From Nautilus pompilius (taxonomy: Eukaryota > Mollusca > Cephalopoda > Nautilida > Nautilidae), in NCBI GenBank assembly GCA_018389105.1, contig JACATO010000591.1:2342501-2406500 (forward strand): a DNA stretch of 64,000 nucleotides. Direction: 5' to 3'. Every line of letters starts with the position of its first letter. The first letter of the stretch is position 1. The notes below the pieces were generated by a model. That model searched no databases. It had not been told where the DNA came from and was given only the letters and a program-made list of their open reading frames with translations. The translations under genes and the position numbers were made by a program. Positions 24,001 to 36,612 of the stretch are shown here, piece by piece.

Positions 24001-27000
24001 TATTACCGAAAATTCTTTGGTGTTCCCTCCTGCTAAATATTTGTTTTTCTTTCTGAATGAATCATGCTAGTGTATGAGCAGGAAGATAGTTGTCAATATG
24101 GTCTAATTGAGTACATCCTCAGGAGAGTCTGTCTACTTGTATACCAAGACCTGCCTGGCTCTCAGCAGCATTGTTGAATTAGTTTGAAGAGATTCACCAG
24201 AATTCTTCTATATTTATACATATCACTTCTACCATTTCTTGGCATAAGACAAATAGCATCTCTTATACTTCATCAACTTTATACTACAAACTCTCAACTA
24301 ATTCAAAAAATATTTATATAAAAAATAGGGCTAAGAAAATACAAGTGTACATGAGATTTCAGTTCTGACAATGAGACTAAAATGCTATACAAAGATGATA
24401 AAAATCACATTTTTCTTTTCCTTTTTTGACTTTATTCTTCATGTATCACCAAGAAAAGTCTAAGCTCAAAAGCCTAGAATCTATGTATCACATCTTATGT
24501 TAGGGGTTTGACAAAGAAGCCACAAAACAGCTTGGTAAAAACTGATAAATTCATTCATTTAATTTATTAAACTATTGCTATGCAAAAAAATTAATTTTTG
24601 TTTATTTATTCTTAAATCCACAAATTATTAAATTTTCCAACGAGAATAAACTATTAAGATCTATAAAAGCCTAAACACACTGATTTACATCTCTAAATAT
24701 ATAACTCATACTTCAAATTCGGAGACCCTCTATGATCTCTGAATGTTTTTCTTTTCTATTTCAGATTTTCAATTTAAAATAAACTGTAAGCACAGTTCAA
24801 AATAGTAACAATAATAATAATACATAAATAAATAAAAGAAAATCCATAGCTAAGAAATGAAAGCAAAATTAGCCTAATTACTTACTTATTCTGGTGCTAG
24901 AAAGAAAAGGTCGTTCTTCTTTGTATTGGTAAATAGAGAGAGCACACCAAACTGTCCCTGCCTCCCTTCACTGCCTTTTAGCCTTATTTGTACAGAAATT
25001 TGAGCAGCTCTGGTCAGCAGACCAGTGTAACTGAAGTATGGCCTACAGTAGAAGATGAGGAGGCAGTCCTTCACCATCATAACATCATACCTCCTTCCCA
25101 ATGGTCTGAAATCAAGGCTACAGGGCACACAGGCACAACGATTCACCAGATCCATGAAGAATCAGAAATGCCTATCTATTCCCACAGCTAACAATCCAGT
25201 GTCTGTTGGGAGACAGATTTATTTTAAATCTACCAAAATGAAAAAGAACACTTGGAAAGTAAGGAAGCATCTCTTGCTTCTAACCACACATAATCTGGCA
25301 AATGTAAACAGAGGTGTTTTGGAGGAAGTTTACAGAACCCAGGGATGGAGGTGACAAGTTTCATTGAAATATTCTGAATTGTATAAGTATTACAACATCA
25401 CAGATATACACAGACCGGTAGGAATACTGACAATAAAATCTGCACAGCAAACAAATTCACAACATTAAAAAATGTCCAGAACATAGGGTAACATAAATGC
25501 AATGTAGATAAGTTAGTTACACTATATCATTAATAGATTTAAATAAAATAAAAGTGTTAAGAGGACATGATTATATCCAATTACTATAGATACAGCTAAG
25601 ACTTTATAACAAGTATGAAATTTCTCAGTTAAAAAAGATACAAACTGTGGCATACCTAATTCTAAATAAATTGTTTCTTTAAATTAGGGGACCAATGGAT
25701 GAAAGAGTACTTGTATGCGTACCTCTGACATTATTTACCATGCTACATTGTGGCGATATTGAATGGTGTTAATGCTTAAAGGAAAACTATGCCAAGTTCA
25801 TTTTCAAATAACATATCATGCACTAAACTGTATCCTTTACTGCCAGTAGAAACAAACTTTTAACTGAAATAACTTAACAAACCCAAAAACCTAAAGAGAT
25901 ATTCTGCAGCCCAGACAGTTATCCATACGTTTTTTTTTTTAAATTATTATTGACATATTTATAGTCTTTATTTTTAACAAAACAAAAATACACAAAAGTC
26001 ATCAAAATTCTGCCATACATTTTCATCACACACAATAATTGTGGACCCACTAATGAATTATTTCTTATATGATTTATTAGTGCATGTTATGTGTATACTA
26101 GTGTTTGACTAAGAATATCCATACATGAAAAATAATACAAACTTTAGCTAACTAATTTATTCTCTTGATGCCATTTTTATATGCATAATAGTAGGTATAT
26201 GCAATGTGTGTGTAAATCCTTTTAAAACCACCTCAGATAAGTACTAAAATGTGTTCTCAAGTAAAGTGTCTCACAGGTCTGTCTCTGTCTCTCTCAGCTG
26301 ACTATTTGTCTGTGTCCCTCTCTTTGTATGTTTCTCTCTCTGTCTCACCTGTCTCTTGATCTGTCTCCCTGTGTGTGTTTATCTCTTCTGTCCATCCCTC
26401 CATGTGTGTTTATCTCTCCTGTCCATCTGTCTCTCTTGCTCCCCCCCCCTCCCTGTGTGTGTGTGTGTGTTTGTTTGTCTATCTCTCTTGTGTGTCTGTG
26501 TGTGGCCAAGGTTCCATGTCAGCTGCTCTCAGTCTGGTTTACTGACTTGGAAACAAATCAGGTTCTCCTCACCTATCTGAATTCATCTGTCTCTTTAGAT
26601 TTGTTCCAAAAAACTCTAGTTCTCCCTTTACTACAAATGAGGAAAAAGAAATGAGATTTTCTTAGGGGTCCTAGTTTGTTTTTTTTTTTAAAAACTAAAG
26701 CCCCCCCCCCAACTAAAGATTCTAAATATTCCAATCTACCAGGTTATCCATATCAGAAAACCATCCAGGATACTTTTTTCTGTGACCACTGCCAATAGTT
26801 TTATAGCCATTATCATCTGTAGTGCACAGGAATCTTAATCAAAATCAGTGTCTCTGCACATATAAGGATTAGAGACTTTTAATGCAAATAAAACAAGATC
26901 AGTTTTCATGGGGATTTTTTGTAATTGCCATTGTTTTTGGCGAATCTTTCAACTGCTGGACTCTCAGGTGGGTTTTTGTTTGTGTGTAGGAGAGAGAGAA

Positions 27001-29440
27001 AGAAAAAAATTTGATGGAAAGGAGGGATATGAACAACGAATTAATTAGAAGTATAAACACTAACTTGTAGATAATCTCAGATTCTAGATAATTATTCAAA
27101 GTGTGACATTGAAGGTGCCACCATGCTAATGTGATTCCCAGCTACACTTTCACTAAACGACTAGACATTAAATTATCTATAAGCATATAAATGTCTCTGG
27201 TAAAGTACAATTAGCAAAAAACCTTTGCAAAGCAGCAACAGATGAGTACTAGTCTCTGCTCCAGAAAGGTAAATAAAAAATAATGACAAGAATTGTGTCC
27301 CTTACAATAACAGGTTTTACAGTATGGGTTCAATATCACCTTATCTATTTTAAGGAGAGAGAGAGAATTATATATATTTTGGTGTGATGTAGTATATTTC
27401 TAATAATTTTAGATTTACCTTTATTTAATATGTGAAGTTCTAATAAGCGTGGTTAAATTGTATTACTAATGCCAAATAATGGTTTTTAGTCAGTATTGTA
27501 CATGGCTGTATGATTGTTACTTTAGAAAAATTACAGATGTAATTATTTATATGGCTTTAAACTATACTATTTGTCTTTAGGAAGAACTACAAGTGAATTA
27601 AAAGATTTCATGATTATGCAATTCCATTTTTCTATTTTTAAAAAAATTTAATGTAAAATATTTTTAAATTCAGCAGGACAATAAAAGAAAATCCATTGAT
27701 AACTTTCTGCTGTATCTGATAACACAGTGGCAGGAAGCCACATCCAAGCGCTCTCAATTCTCCCATGTTTGAATGTGGTCAGTCTGCTTTTTTAAATTAG
27801 CCAAAAATGGTAACCGATGGCCTTCACATGTTAATGGTCATGTACATTTTTGTTTTTTGTCAATACAAACAATAAATAAAAACTATGCATTGTAAATGTG
27901 CGCACACACAATCCAGGTGTCAGTTATCTATCGTCATCCTGTTCTACTTTACCTACATATTACCTTCAATCAGTATTTAATTTATTCATGTTTTTTTTTT
28001 AAATGCAAAATTTCCTCAAATCTGTCAGGAAATATTTAACTGCTCAGTTTATTAATAACAAAGCTAGCTTCTTCTAATTGTTGACTCTTTTTTTTAAAAA
28101 AACATTTACTTTTGGATGAATATTCGTATTTACATTTAACAATAACAAATTTCTTTATTTTCTTACAACCAAATTAAAAAAATCTTAAAATTATTACCAT
28201 AACATGGAGGGAAAAAATAGAGAAAAAATAACACAAAAACATAATTTAAAAAATTAAAAAAAACAGAGGAAGAGAGCAGTTATCTTAATGGCCTGTTATA
28301 ATAACTAATTGATTTTAAGCATATGCTGTACTGGCTGCCTACTGTAATTCTGTTATAACTAAAGAAATAAAAGGTGGTTTGTTACCATGTCAATGGCAAT
28401 CTTTAAAAATGAGTAGACAGATAAAGAAAGAATTTCTTTAATTAGATGTTGCAGCTTTAAGTTAACTTTTTCTTTTCATAAATTCTGAACATGCAGCAGT
28501 TTTCATTAAAACGTTAGGTGACTACTGATTTTAGAAAATCCTGCTGTAATAATACTATATGTAGATTGGCTAAAAACCTTCAAAGGCAATCACATCTGGT
28601 ATTTATTGTCTTGCTGACAGGCAAAGAAATTGGGGAATGACTAGGCAGCAGCTGGACCTGAAACCAGTGGGAAGTACAGCATGGATAAAATTACAAAACC
28701 AGGGTAGAAAAACAAAACAAAATAAAAGACAAACACAAAAGATAGGAAGAAAAGGAGGAGGTTCTTAAGTATGAGACTGATGCAGATAGGGAAGTCAATT
28801 ACAACAGTACCTTTGAAGTTATCTCCCTTACATTGCTAAAGTTTGCTAGTTGTTGGAAAATTTGCCAGCCAGCAGCCTGCTTTACAGAATTGATGAATCA
28901 CCACTACTGGGTGATGATGTCAGATAATCAGAGAACTTCAGTGATTCAGTTTCTAAACATCTTATTCCAAGTGAGGCACACACCTCCAAAATGGGGTGAA
29001 CAAAATTATCTACCTTATTTTTTTGTTTAATTTCCAGTCAGAAGTCAAACACCAATTTCAGAAGTAAAGTTAGTTCAATTACTGTAGATAAACAAAAAAA
29101 AAAAGAAAATGTTCAAATAGAAATAGCTGAATATTCAGCCCTTTTATATACGTTATCTGCATAAAACAATGAGTCAGGTCAATCAAGCCTGCAAAACATC
29201 CAACTATTAGTTCAGGAACTACTGGGAATTTCTGCAGCACTGACTACCTAGACTTATTTTTATTGTAAATGCAAGTAATGAGTTAACTTTCAGGTGCTGT
29301 AAACTCAAAAAGTATTATACATTATGAACACTATTTTAGTATTTATGATTACATGAATCCTTAAAGTTTCCCCACAGAGACACACCTACAAATCCATATG
29401 GTTTCCAAACAAACCTGAAAAAACATGTCATTGTTATTAT
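21073..29440. other. long intronic stretch, mostly featureless
   Basis: I found no recognisable exon or transposase in these 8.4 kb. It holds short CT runs (21526-21539), the CT/GT low-complexity block at 26279-26505 (listed separately) and A/T homopolymers. A GC-richer patch at 24890-25350 has open frames on both strands and a gtaagt on the minus strand just after a stop (24886), but no motif I know. It could be a decayed repeat. Confidence 0.4.
26279..26505. repeat. CT/TG low-complexity block
   Basis: Pyrimidine-rich plus-strand sequence made of CTGTCTCT, CTCTCTGT, a run of eight C and a TG run near 26454-26469. The Leu/Ser/Cys/Val-rich frames through it are artefacts of the repeat. Confidence 0.85.
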
Positions 29441-29549
29441 TTCTGTGAATGATTCAATAGCATGGTATAGTGACAACACTAGTTACAGCAATAAGATCGA
29501 TCCTTTAAGTTTCCTAATCACCACAATTTCTGCAGAATGCAATAGTAGT

Positions 29550-30640
29550 ACGCTCTCCACAAACACTTTTCACACCTCGTTCCTGTCTGCCTTCCAGTCA
29601 GACAACCATTGTTGTTCTGTGACTGGTTGGATCCTCAGAACAGAATGTCCACATTTTACTCTAGGCAGTTCTTTTACCTTTTCAATCATGGACAGATGCT
29701 GTTTTTCTTTCTTTCCAGTAGCATACGTTTGAATTAGTGACACCCAAATTATGAAGCATTTAGAGCACTCATGTTGACCATGCTGTAAAACATCAGCACA
29801 GGCCATCTTTGAGCCATCTTCTCCACTGTGTAACAGGGTACTACTGTTTGGCTGACTAGCTGCCTTTTGTGTTCACAAAAGAAATGGGAAGCTCACCTTT
29901 GTTCTGCCAAATTGTCCCAGTTATAATCAGATTTTCTCTTAGTAACTTTCTTGCTAATGAAAGAAGACTAGTAAAAAAAATTATCACAGATATTCCTTCT
30001 AGTTTTTTCAACAAGCATCATTTAACTTCTTTCCTTTGTAAAGCTCCATCTTCAAAAGGAAACACCATTTCAAAGCATTGTCTTAATGGTTCCAGCTTAT
30101 CTGAAGATCTGTGCTGCCTTCTAAAAGCTGTCTCATCAAACCAGAGAATGTGCATGATGCTTTGACAACTAGATTTAGTATTTTGATGAACTCTTGTCTG
30201 CCATCATTCCTGCTCCATAACTCTAGTTTCTTTGTTTTTGGTTATGTAAACTATGATCAAAGCCAACATTCCAAAAAGTTTTTCAGCTCATTGTGATCTA
30301 CATTTTCCAGATGCACTAAACTCCTTGCTGAAAAATAACAACAAAGCTACTACTGAATCACATTCTGTTTGCATAATGTGTTCATCCTGTGTTTACTTAC
30401 AATAAATTTCTTTGACTCAGCTATGATTAATTCAGCAAACCAAATTTCATTTTCAACTTTTGATGCATATTTTTCTCCACTCCCTGCATCATGGTGTTCA
30501 GCATTATTTTCATCTTGGACATCACCATCATTTTTTATGGAAGCTACAGACAAAGCAGTGACTCCATTGTCATCATCAGATAATTCAATTTCCCTCGCAT
30601 CGAGGCTATAACTGTCAGTTGTTTTCTTCTAATGATATCA
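29550..30640 (-). pseudogene. piggyBac-type transposase fossil
   Basis: Minus-strand pieces in several frames follow piggyBac order. An acidic N-terminus comes first (SLDAREIELSDDDNGVTAL, then NDGDVQDENN, about 30620-30480). A degenerate ELWSRNDGRQEFIKI segment follows (about 30220). The core block reads KLEGISVIIFFTSLLSLARK and NLITTGTIWQNKGELP (about 30030-29880), where the family pattern is TxDNFFTSxxLAxxLL...GTIRxNKxELP. After it come KCFIIWVSLIQTYATGKKEK (about 29760-29700) and a Cys-rich end (KSVCGERTTIAFC then RNC, about 29590-29530). Many stops and frame changes are present. I could not identify terminal inverted repeats or TTAA duplications with confidence. Family assignment is from motif memory. 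Confidence 0.78.
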
Positions 30641-33600
30641 CACAGCGACAACAAAGTCACAAAACTCTAGCCTTAAAGCTGGTTTGAGAGTGGAGCATAC
30701 AGGGTGTTGTAATGATCACAGGGGTTATTAGACCTAGTTTGTTAATGAGCTACTCTCAAAACTAAATATCCAGGAAATTGTGATTACATATTGTTTTTGT
30801 TTTACAATACTTTAAATGCCATGCTGTGTACAGTGGAAGTGGTCCTAGGATTAATTATTGTGAACAATAAAATTTTAGCTGTGATAAAAAATCATGACTG
30901 AACGCTATCATGGGTGGTAGACTAATCAGCTTAACTCTTGTATTTCTTTGTAAAAACATCACCTATTCACACTTTCCAAAAGGCTATTGCCAAAAAACAA
31001 ACAAAAATGAACTCTACCACCCACTAAAATGTATTTTTGTTTAACTCAGTTCATTGCTAGATGTTTAATACATTTTGTCTATAGTTATAGAGCAGAGGTA
31101 ATGATTAAAGTGAAGTAGTGCTGCATAAAAGAACTTTGTTAACCACTAAATGTAAAGTTTTGCTTAAATCAATGCAATATTAGATATATTTTTTCTGTTG
31201 TTAAATATTCATATATGAAAGAGACCGTGAATCTAGCCTGCAACATGAAATTGTCATTATTCTTTTCTTATTCATTCATGCATGCACATTATTGACAAGA
31301 TAATAACTTTCTTAATGCCAAGATGAAAATGGAAACCACAATATAATTTTTTTAAGTTATAGATTTATAAAAAAGATCTTGTAAGGTAAACACTAAATTT
31401 TTCTATGGTAAATAACTTTTATAAGATATGTACATGTCATGAAACACATAAGCTGATGGTTCAGACACTACTCAAGGTGAGTGACTCAACACAAACACTA
31501 ACTACCTTGATTTATATGAGCCAAGCAGTCAACATACAGCATTTCTAACAACTCTGCACTAACCAACAAAACTGTACAGCAAAAACATTTTCCATTATGG
31601 ATACTGTGCAAAAATGATAATTGTTTTTACATGATAGTGTCAAATAAAAAGCTGGTTTGATTTGTGTCCATAAAAAGTGCCACAGATCTTCCACATCAAT
31701 TGCAAATTTCATCACTGTACTTGACAAAGGAGTTATATCTATCAGAAACTAATACAAGAGACGTAACTCTACTGAATGTGAGTATCAGGTTTACTGTTCT
31801 TTAGAAACTAGAGAATTTTGGCAAGGTTTGTTATTTCCAAGCTAGATTCAAACTGGCAATTGGCTTTTTTCTTCTTCTTTTTTTTGCATACTTCTTTCAT
31901 TTTCTTTAGATAACATAATGGTGGCCAAAATGAATGCATCACTTAAAATAATTCTTATTTGTTTAAGTGTAATTATGCCAAGACTAAGCAATTCTTTTGT
32001 TAAAATAGCATTCCTTAGTCAAGATATGCATTTATTGAAGTTTATTGCTTTATCATAACTCTGTAGTTGCATTTCAACAAGAAGTTATTGCATCAAGAAC
32101 ATTTAGTACAGAAGCCATATAATTGTCAAAACAATTAGCTTTGTTAAGTGAAAACCCACACAATAAACACTGGTCACCATTTTGTTTTAAATTATACAGT
32201 GATACAATAATTTTGGTCACCACTGTATTTTTTGTTGATATTCTCTATCCATCTGCAAGTACACATAAAAAATTGCCCAGAAATTACTCTCCGCAGCTGC
32301 TGAACCGTTGCCATTTCATTCTGAATACATTATTACAACATAAGATATTGTTTAAAAAACAACAAAAAACATCAGCAAAGATCTAAAATCTTTTATCATG
32401 TGTGTGCAGCCCAACATGGACAATCAATTTTGTTGTATAAAGAAAAGCCAAATAAAGCTATTCTACCACTATTTTAGATATGAATAAAGTGTGTGGTCCC
32501 CCTCCACATTTGATTAGATTCCCATTTAAAAAATATAAATAAATAAATATTTTAAATAATGGAAGTCCCAAAGAAATTTAGCTGATTTAGAATGGTCTGT
32601 ACATAAAACCAAGTGAAAATAAGCAATGGATCCTGGGAAAGATCTTACGTATGGAGTTATAAGCAAGTAATTTCAAAATCACAGAAGTTCTCCATTACAA
32701 GCAGGAACAAATTTATGGGAATATCAGAGAAATATTAAATACAAGTTAAATGGTGAAATGCTTTATGTAGCAATGTGTTATAATTATCTCTTTATTTTTA
32801 ATACAAAAACCAAAGAAAATAAATACCTACAATAAATGCAGACCTATAAAATAACACTACTTACAAATTGGCTATATATTCTAACCATGGATATTTCCAA
32901 TATTAATTGAAACTGTTATAACAAAACTAAATTCCTCCAGGAAGCATATATATCAATATTCTTAGCCTGAAAATACAATGTAATATCCTAACTCTACAAA
33001 GACTATAATATATATAGCAACAGTTACATACTACTACATGTGCTTCATAAATGTTTAACAAAATTACTTCATTACTAGTGCAGAAAACAATCAGATTTGG
33101 CAAACATATCTTGTTTTGCTTTGAGAAACAAATTTCCTCTTCTAATAAACATTAATTTTAATAAAGCATTATCCTTTTAATGCTAGAAAAAAAAAGTGTG
33201 GAGAGAGCTGATTAATTGTAAAGTTATATATAATTCATGATTTCCATTTCATGGCAAATCCTTGTCAACATCAACCATTTGAGACAGGGAACAAAATGCT
33301 AAATAAAGAGGCTTGAAAAAGTTACCATTGTAATTTTAAGGAGACAATTAAGCATGAGCAGCAATGCAATCACTCTAAACAGTGAACTCCATCAACCGTG
33401 GAGGACCTGCATCAGAAGCATTCTTAAGTATTAACAGATTACAAAGAAGAAGAATGGCATGGCTATCAGCTAATAAAAATAATACAATATATTAAATAAT
33501 GTCATATTAGTGTAAAAAATGTATAAGTAACTTATCATACATCAACAATGCTTTCTTAAATAAACTAAAAGCATGATAAAACAACAAACTAAACCTAGTT

Positions 33601-34293
33601 TTTCTGTTATTTTTAACGCTGAAAAAAGGAGTAATAGTTTAAAAACAGAAGGAAAAGAAAAATCAGTAAGAATTAAGTTCAGGATTTCTAGATAAGATTT
33701 TTACTGCCAATAGCATGCTTGGCAAAAGAGCCAAAAGTAATATGGTAGATTCCATGAAAACAGAATCCGGTCTCATTTCTCCAATGTTGGTTCATGTTAC
33801 TGCTTAGTGTGTATTTCTTTAAATAGATATATAAACACAAACAAAGTTTTTTTCTATAATCTCAAAAATGTAGGTAGCAGAACCAAAATATACTCTAGTA
33901 ATGCTACCACTGATTTCAAGCCCTGCATGATCACATACCTACATGGGAATATGATGCTATATTTACTGTATAAAATCTTAAAAATGTAAACTCCACATAT
34001 AAAGGAATTTTAATTTACCTTACTACATACTGCAACTATAAGAAAAGGTATATTGTTAACTTAATAACCATTATTTACACTTGCAAGAATTGGCACTGTT
34101 TCCTACATCAAATCGTGTTTCTCAGTTTCTTTGTATATAATGGTATTCTTGGCAAAAACACAAATTATATATAAAAATAATCTAATCCTGGAAATCTTAC
34201 AAACGTAACAAAAATGTGGAAAGTGATTCTGTTATAAAACCATGGGAAAAAACCAAAAAATTTAAACATGCTTTTTCATTCATGTCTGTTGCT
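30641..34293. other. AT-rich intronic stretch
   Basis: No exon or repeat family was recognised. A word resembling an IS630-type end (acagggtgttgtaatgatca, about 30706) has no inverted partner that I could find. Confidence 0.4.
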
Positions 34294-34551
34294 TCAAAAT
34301 TCATCATTCTCATCTAGAAGTCTTCTTTGGATGATAGCTTGCCATATCTTATTAGAATCATCATTGCCATGAATGAATTTTTGGGCCAAAACATTTTGCT
34401 GCCATTTTAAAACATCCACTTCAACAGTGCCCTCATAGCCTGCCCACACCACTATAGTAGATGTTATGTTGTTGCCACTAATATACAGCCAAAAAAGTAA
34501 ATCTGTTAAAATTCTGTCATAAACATGCCCATATACAACACACTTGAAGGG
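34294..34551 (-). other. unassigned open frame of 85 codons
   Basis: The minus strand is open from 34551 to a TGA at 34294-34296, with no ATG near the beginning. It includes YISGNNITSTIVVWAGYEGT and LKWQQNVLAQKFIHGNDDSN, then ends LDENDEF. The composition (three Trp, mixed charge, few Phe/Ile/Lys runs) looks more protein-like than the chance frames around it. There is a possible acceptor (tttatgacag, about 34517), so it could be a terminal exon or a transposon fragment. I do not recognise the family. Confidence 0.25.
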
Positions 34552-36313
34552 TTAGATTTGCAAAATGTTTTTCAAATTAATATTTTTGACATCAAACATT
34601 AAATACTTTTTTTTTTCTCTTTGTTTTGTCAAATTTAATCTTTCAAAGATTAAAAGAAAAAAATACAAGTTTAATTTCAGTGTAACAAAGGTAAAATATA
34701 GAAACTGCTATTATTGATCTGGACACACACAGCAATACTAGAGAGATCAGGTCAAGGAGACAAATCAGCTTAACAGGGAGAGAGCCAATTTCCAGGGTAG
34801 AGTTTTCTTTCAAAAAACAACGTGTAGTTGTGGGTAAGCTTACTCCAGATGACATTACATACTGATTTAATAAATCCCTGTTTGCTCTCATTTCTTCTCT
34901 TTTAATTTATTGAATAAGCACAATATATTTAAAACACACTTGTAATTTACTTTTATTTCTGTAATGCATTATTTAATGTGATGGCATAGCATAAATATTG
35001 GTAGTTTTATTTCAATAATTAAATATCAGTCAATGGAAAATTGGGCAATTTCTTTTACAGCAATGATCAGTGTGTTGCTTTAACTTTGAATCAGTAAGGT
35101 AAGGCCTAATGTGGAAAAGAGTTAATGGGAACTTGCAAAGAAAACCTTACTTTATTCTTACAAGGTCAGGACTTGCTTTTTAGTCAATGCCTTTAAACTG
35201 TAAAACCAGTGTTTAAGTGAAGAAATAATTACTGCCTGATAACAGCTAAAGCAGTATAAGTTATCTTTAGAAAATCATTTTAAAAAGACAGAACTTCCAA
35301 CAGAAAGTTGGATACAAGAATTTCTGTAGCCATGACAACTACTGGAATGTCCATTAATTGCAACAAACTACTTGTGTTACCAATTTAAATAAAGGAAGAC
35401 AGTAAACAGTATGAGAACTGGAGAAAGAACAGACAATGCCCCAATGTCTCCTCCAGTTAAAGAAGCTAGCCACAGAGCATGGGAACTAAAATGTCTTAGC
35501 TTAGATTTTTTTTTTAAATTGGGTAAAATTATCCTGCTGGAAGCCTGTCAAGAAATTCTTGAGCAAAATTTCAGAACAAATGCATGTATTTTTAAAAATC
35601 CTCTCATTTTGTAGTCAGACATTCTAATGTAAGTAATATGTGAAAAAATATAATTTCCACATTACTTGTTATTTCATAGATATGAAATATATCCCAACTT
35701 CACCAACAATTTACTTTACTTTGCTTCCTGATCAAACTCATGTTAATTAACTTACCCAATTGTTTTTCTTTCTTCTCCAAAGACAGATATTCCTTTATAC
35801 ATTCTAAAATCTTGATTTGATTCTGTTTCAGTATCCATGAATCAAATCATCACCAATCCATTCACTTCTTTGGTCATTAGATAGCCCAACACTAAAACAA
35901 ATGATTATGAACTGACTTTTGTATACAAATATCTGTAATATTTTTTTCTCATAGCTATTTTTGAGAGAGAGAGAGAGAGAGAGAGAATGTCAGGTTATGT
36001 AAAAACATTATCAACATTTACTAAGAAGAAATTAGCATATCTGATGAAAAAAGTTGTTAATAATAGTTATTTCTTCATGGCTGTATCACCAAGCACAGAT
36101 TGCATATCCATTCAGTAGCACACTGACTTATTGTGTAAACACATAACCCAGTGTCTAATACCTGTTAAAATGTTCCTAGTTATCTTTCCTTTGATGCATG
36201 TTGATTACACCTTAATCATTAAAATATATGAATAAACAACACAAAATGATCAATTGTTAATTATTTTTGCTGATCCGTTTCATAGATAATATAATTTATA
36301 AAATAATTTTACT
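34552..36313. other. AT-rich intronic stretch
   Basis: Nothing coding was recognised. It contains a GA microsatellite at 35963-35986. Confidence 0.4.
35963..35986. repeat. GA microsatellite
   Basis: Twelve uninterrupted GA units. Confidence 0.9.
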
Positions 36314-36600
36314 GTAATGGTTTCTTCTTCTTCTTTGAACCTGCTTGTAGACATTGGCATATAGAGCATCCACCAGCAGAATTTCTCCAAGTTCAGTTAA
36401 CTAACTCAAGCAAAGGTGAAGAGAGAGGGTTAGTTGCACGCCTACTAAGGAGTTCCTACTAGATCCCTTCATTTCTTAGATGTGAGAGAACAAAGCCCAG
36501 AAAACATCCATGCAGCAGCTGGCTGGTAAGGAATGAAAAGAAACCCAGGCAATCAACCTATGCAGTCCATTAGACTACCACTGGACCATCCTGCCAATGT
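36314..36600 (-). mobile_element. tRNA-derived SINE with target-site duplication
   Basis: Read on the minus strand, it opens with a tRNA-like head: ggcaggatggtccagtggta (A-box region, about 36596-36577), then cctgggtttcttttc (degenerate B box, about 36549-36535). A tRNA-unrelated body follows, then a GAA-repeat tail (about 36336-36321). The insertion is bracketed by identical 12-base words, aataattttact, at 36302-36313 and 36601-36612, as expected for LINE-mediated target-primed insertion. Length is about 280 bp. The tRNA species of origin is not resolved. Confidence 0.72.
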
Positions 36601-36612
36601 AATAATTTTACT

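Noticed and set aside
26328-26654. 108-codon plus-strand frame rich in Leu, Ser, Cys and Val
   Set aside because: It is a translation of CT/TG low-complexity repeats.
30700-30760. acagggtgttgtaatgatca as a transposon end
   Set aside because: No inverted partner or matching target duplication was found nearby.
36525-36598. tRNA gene on the minus strand
   Set aside because: The arms do not pair fully and the B box is degenerate. The flanking target duplication and tail identify it as a SINE head.
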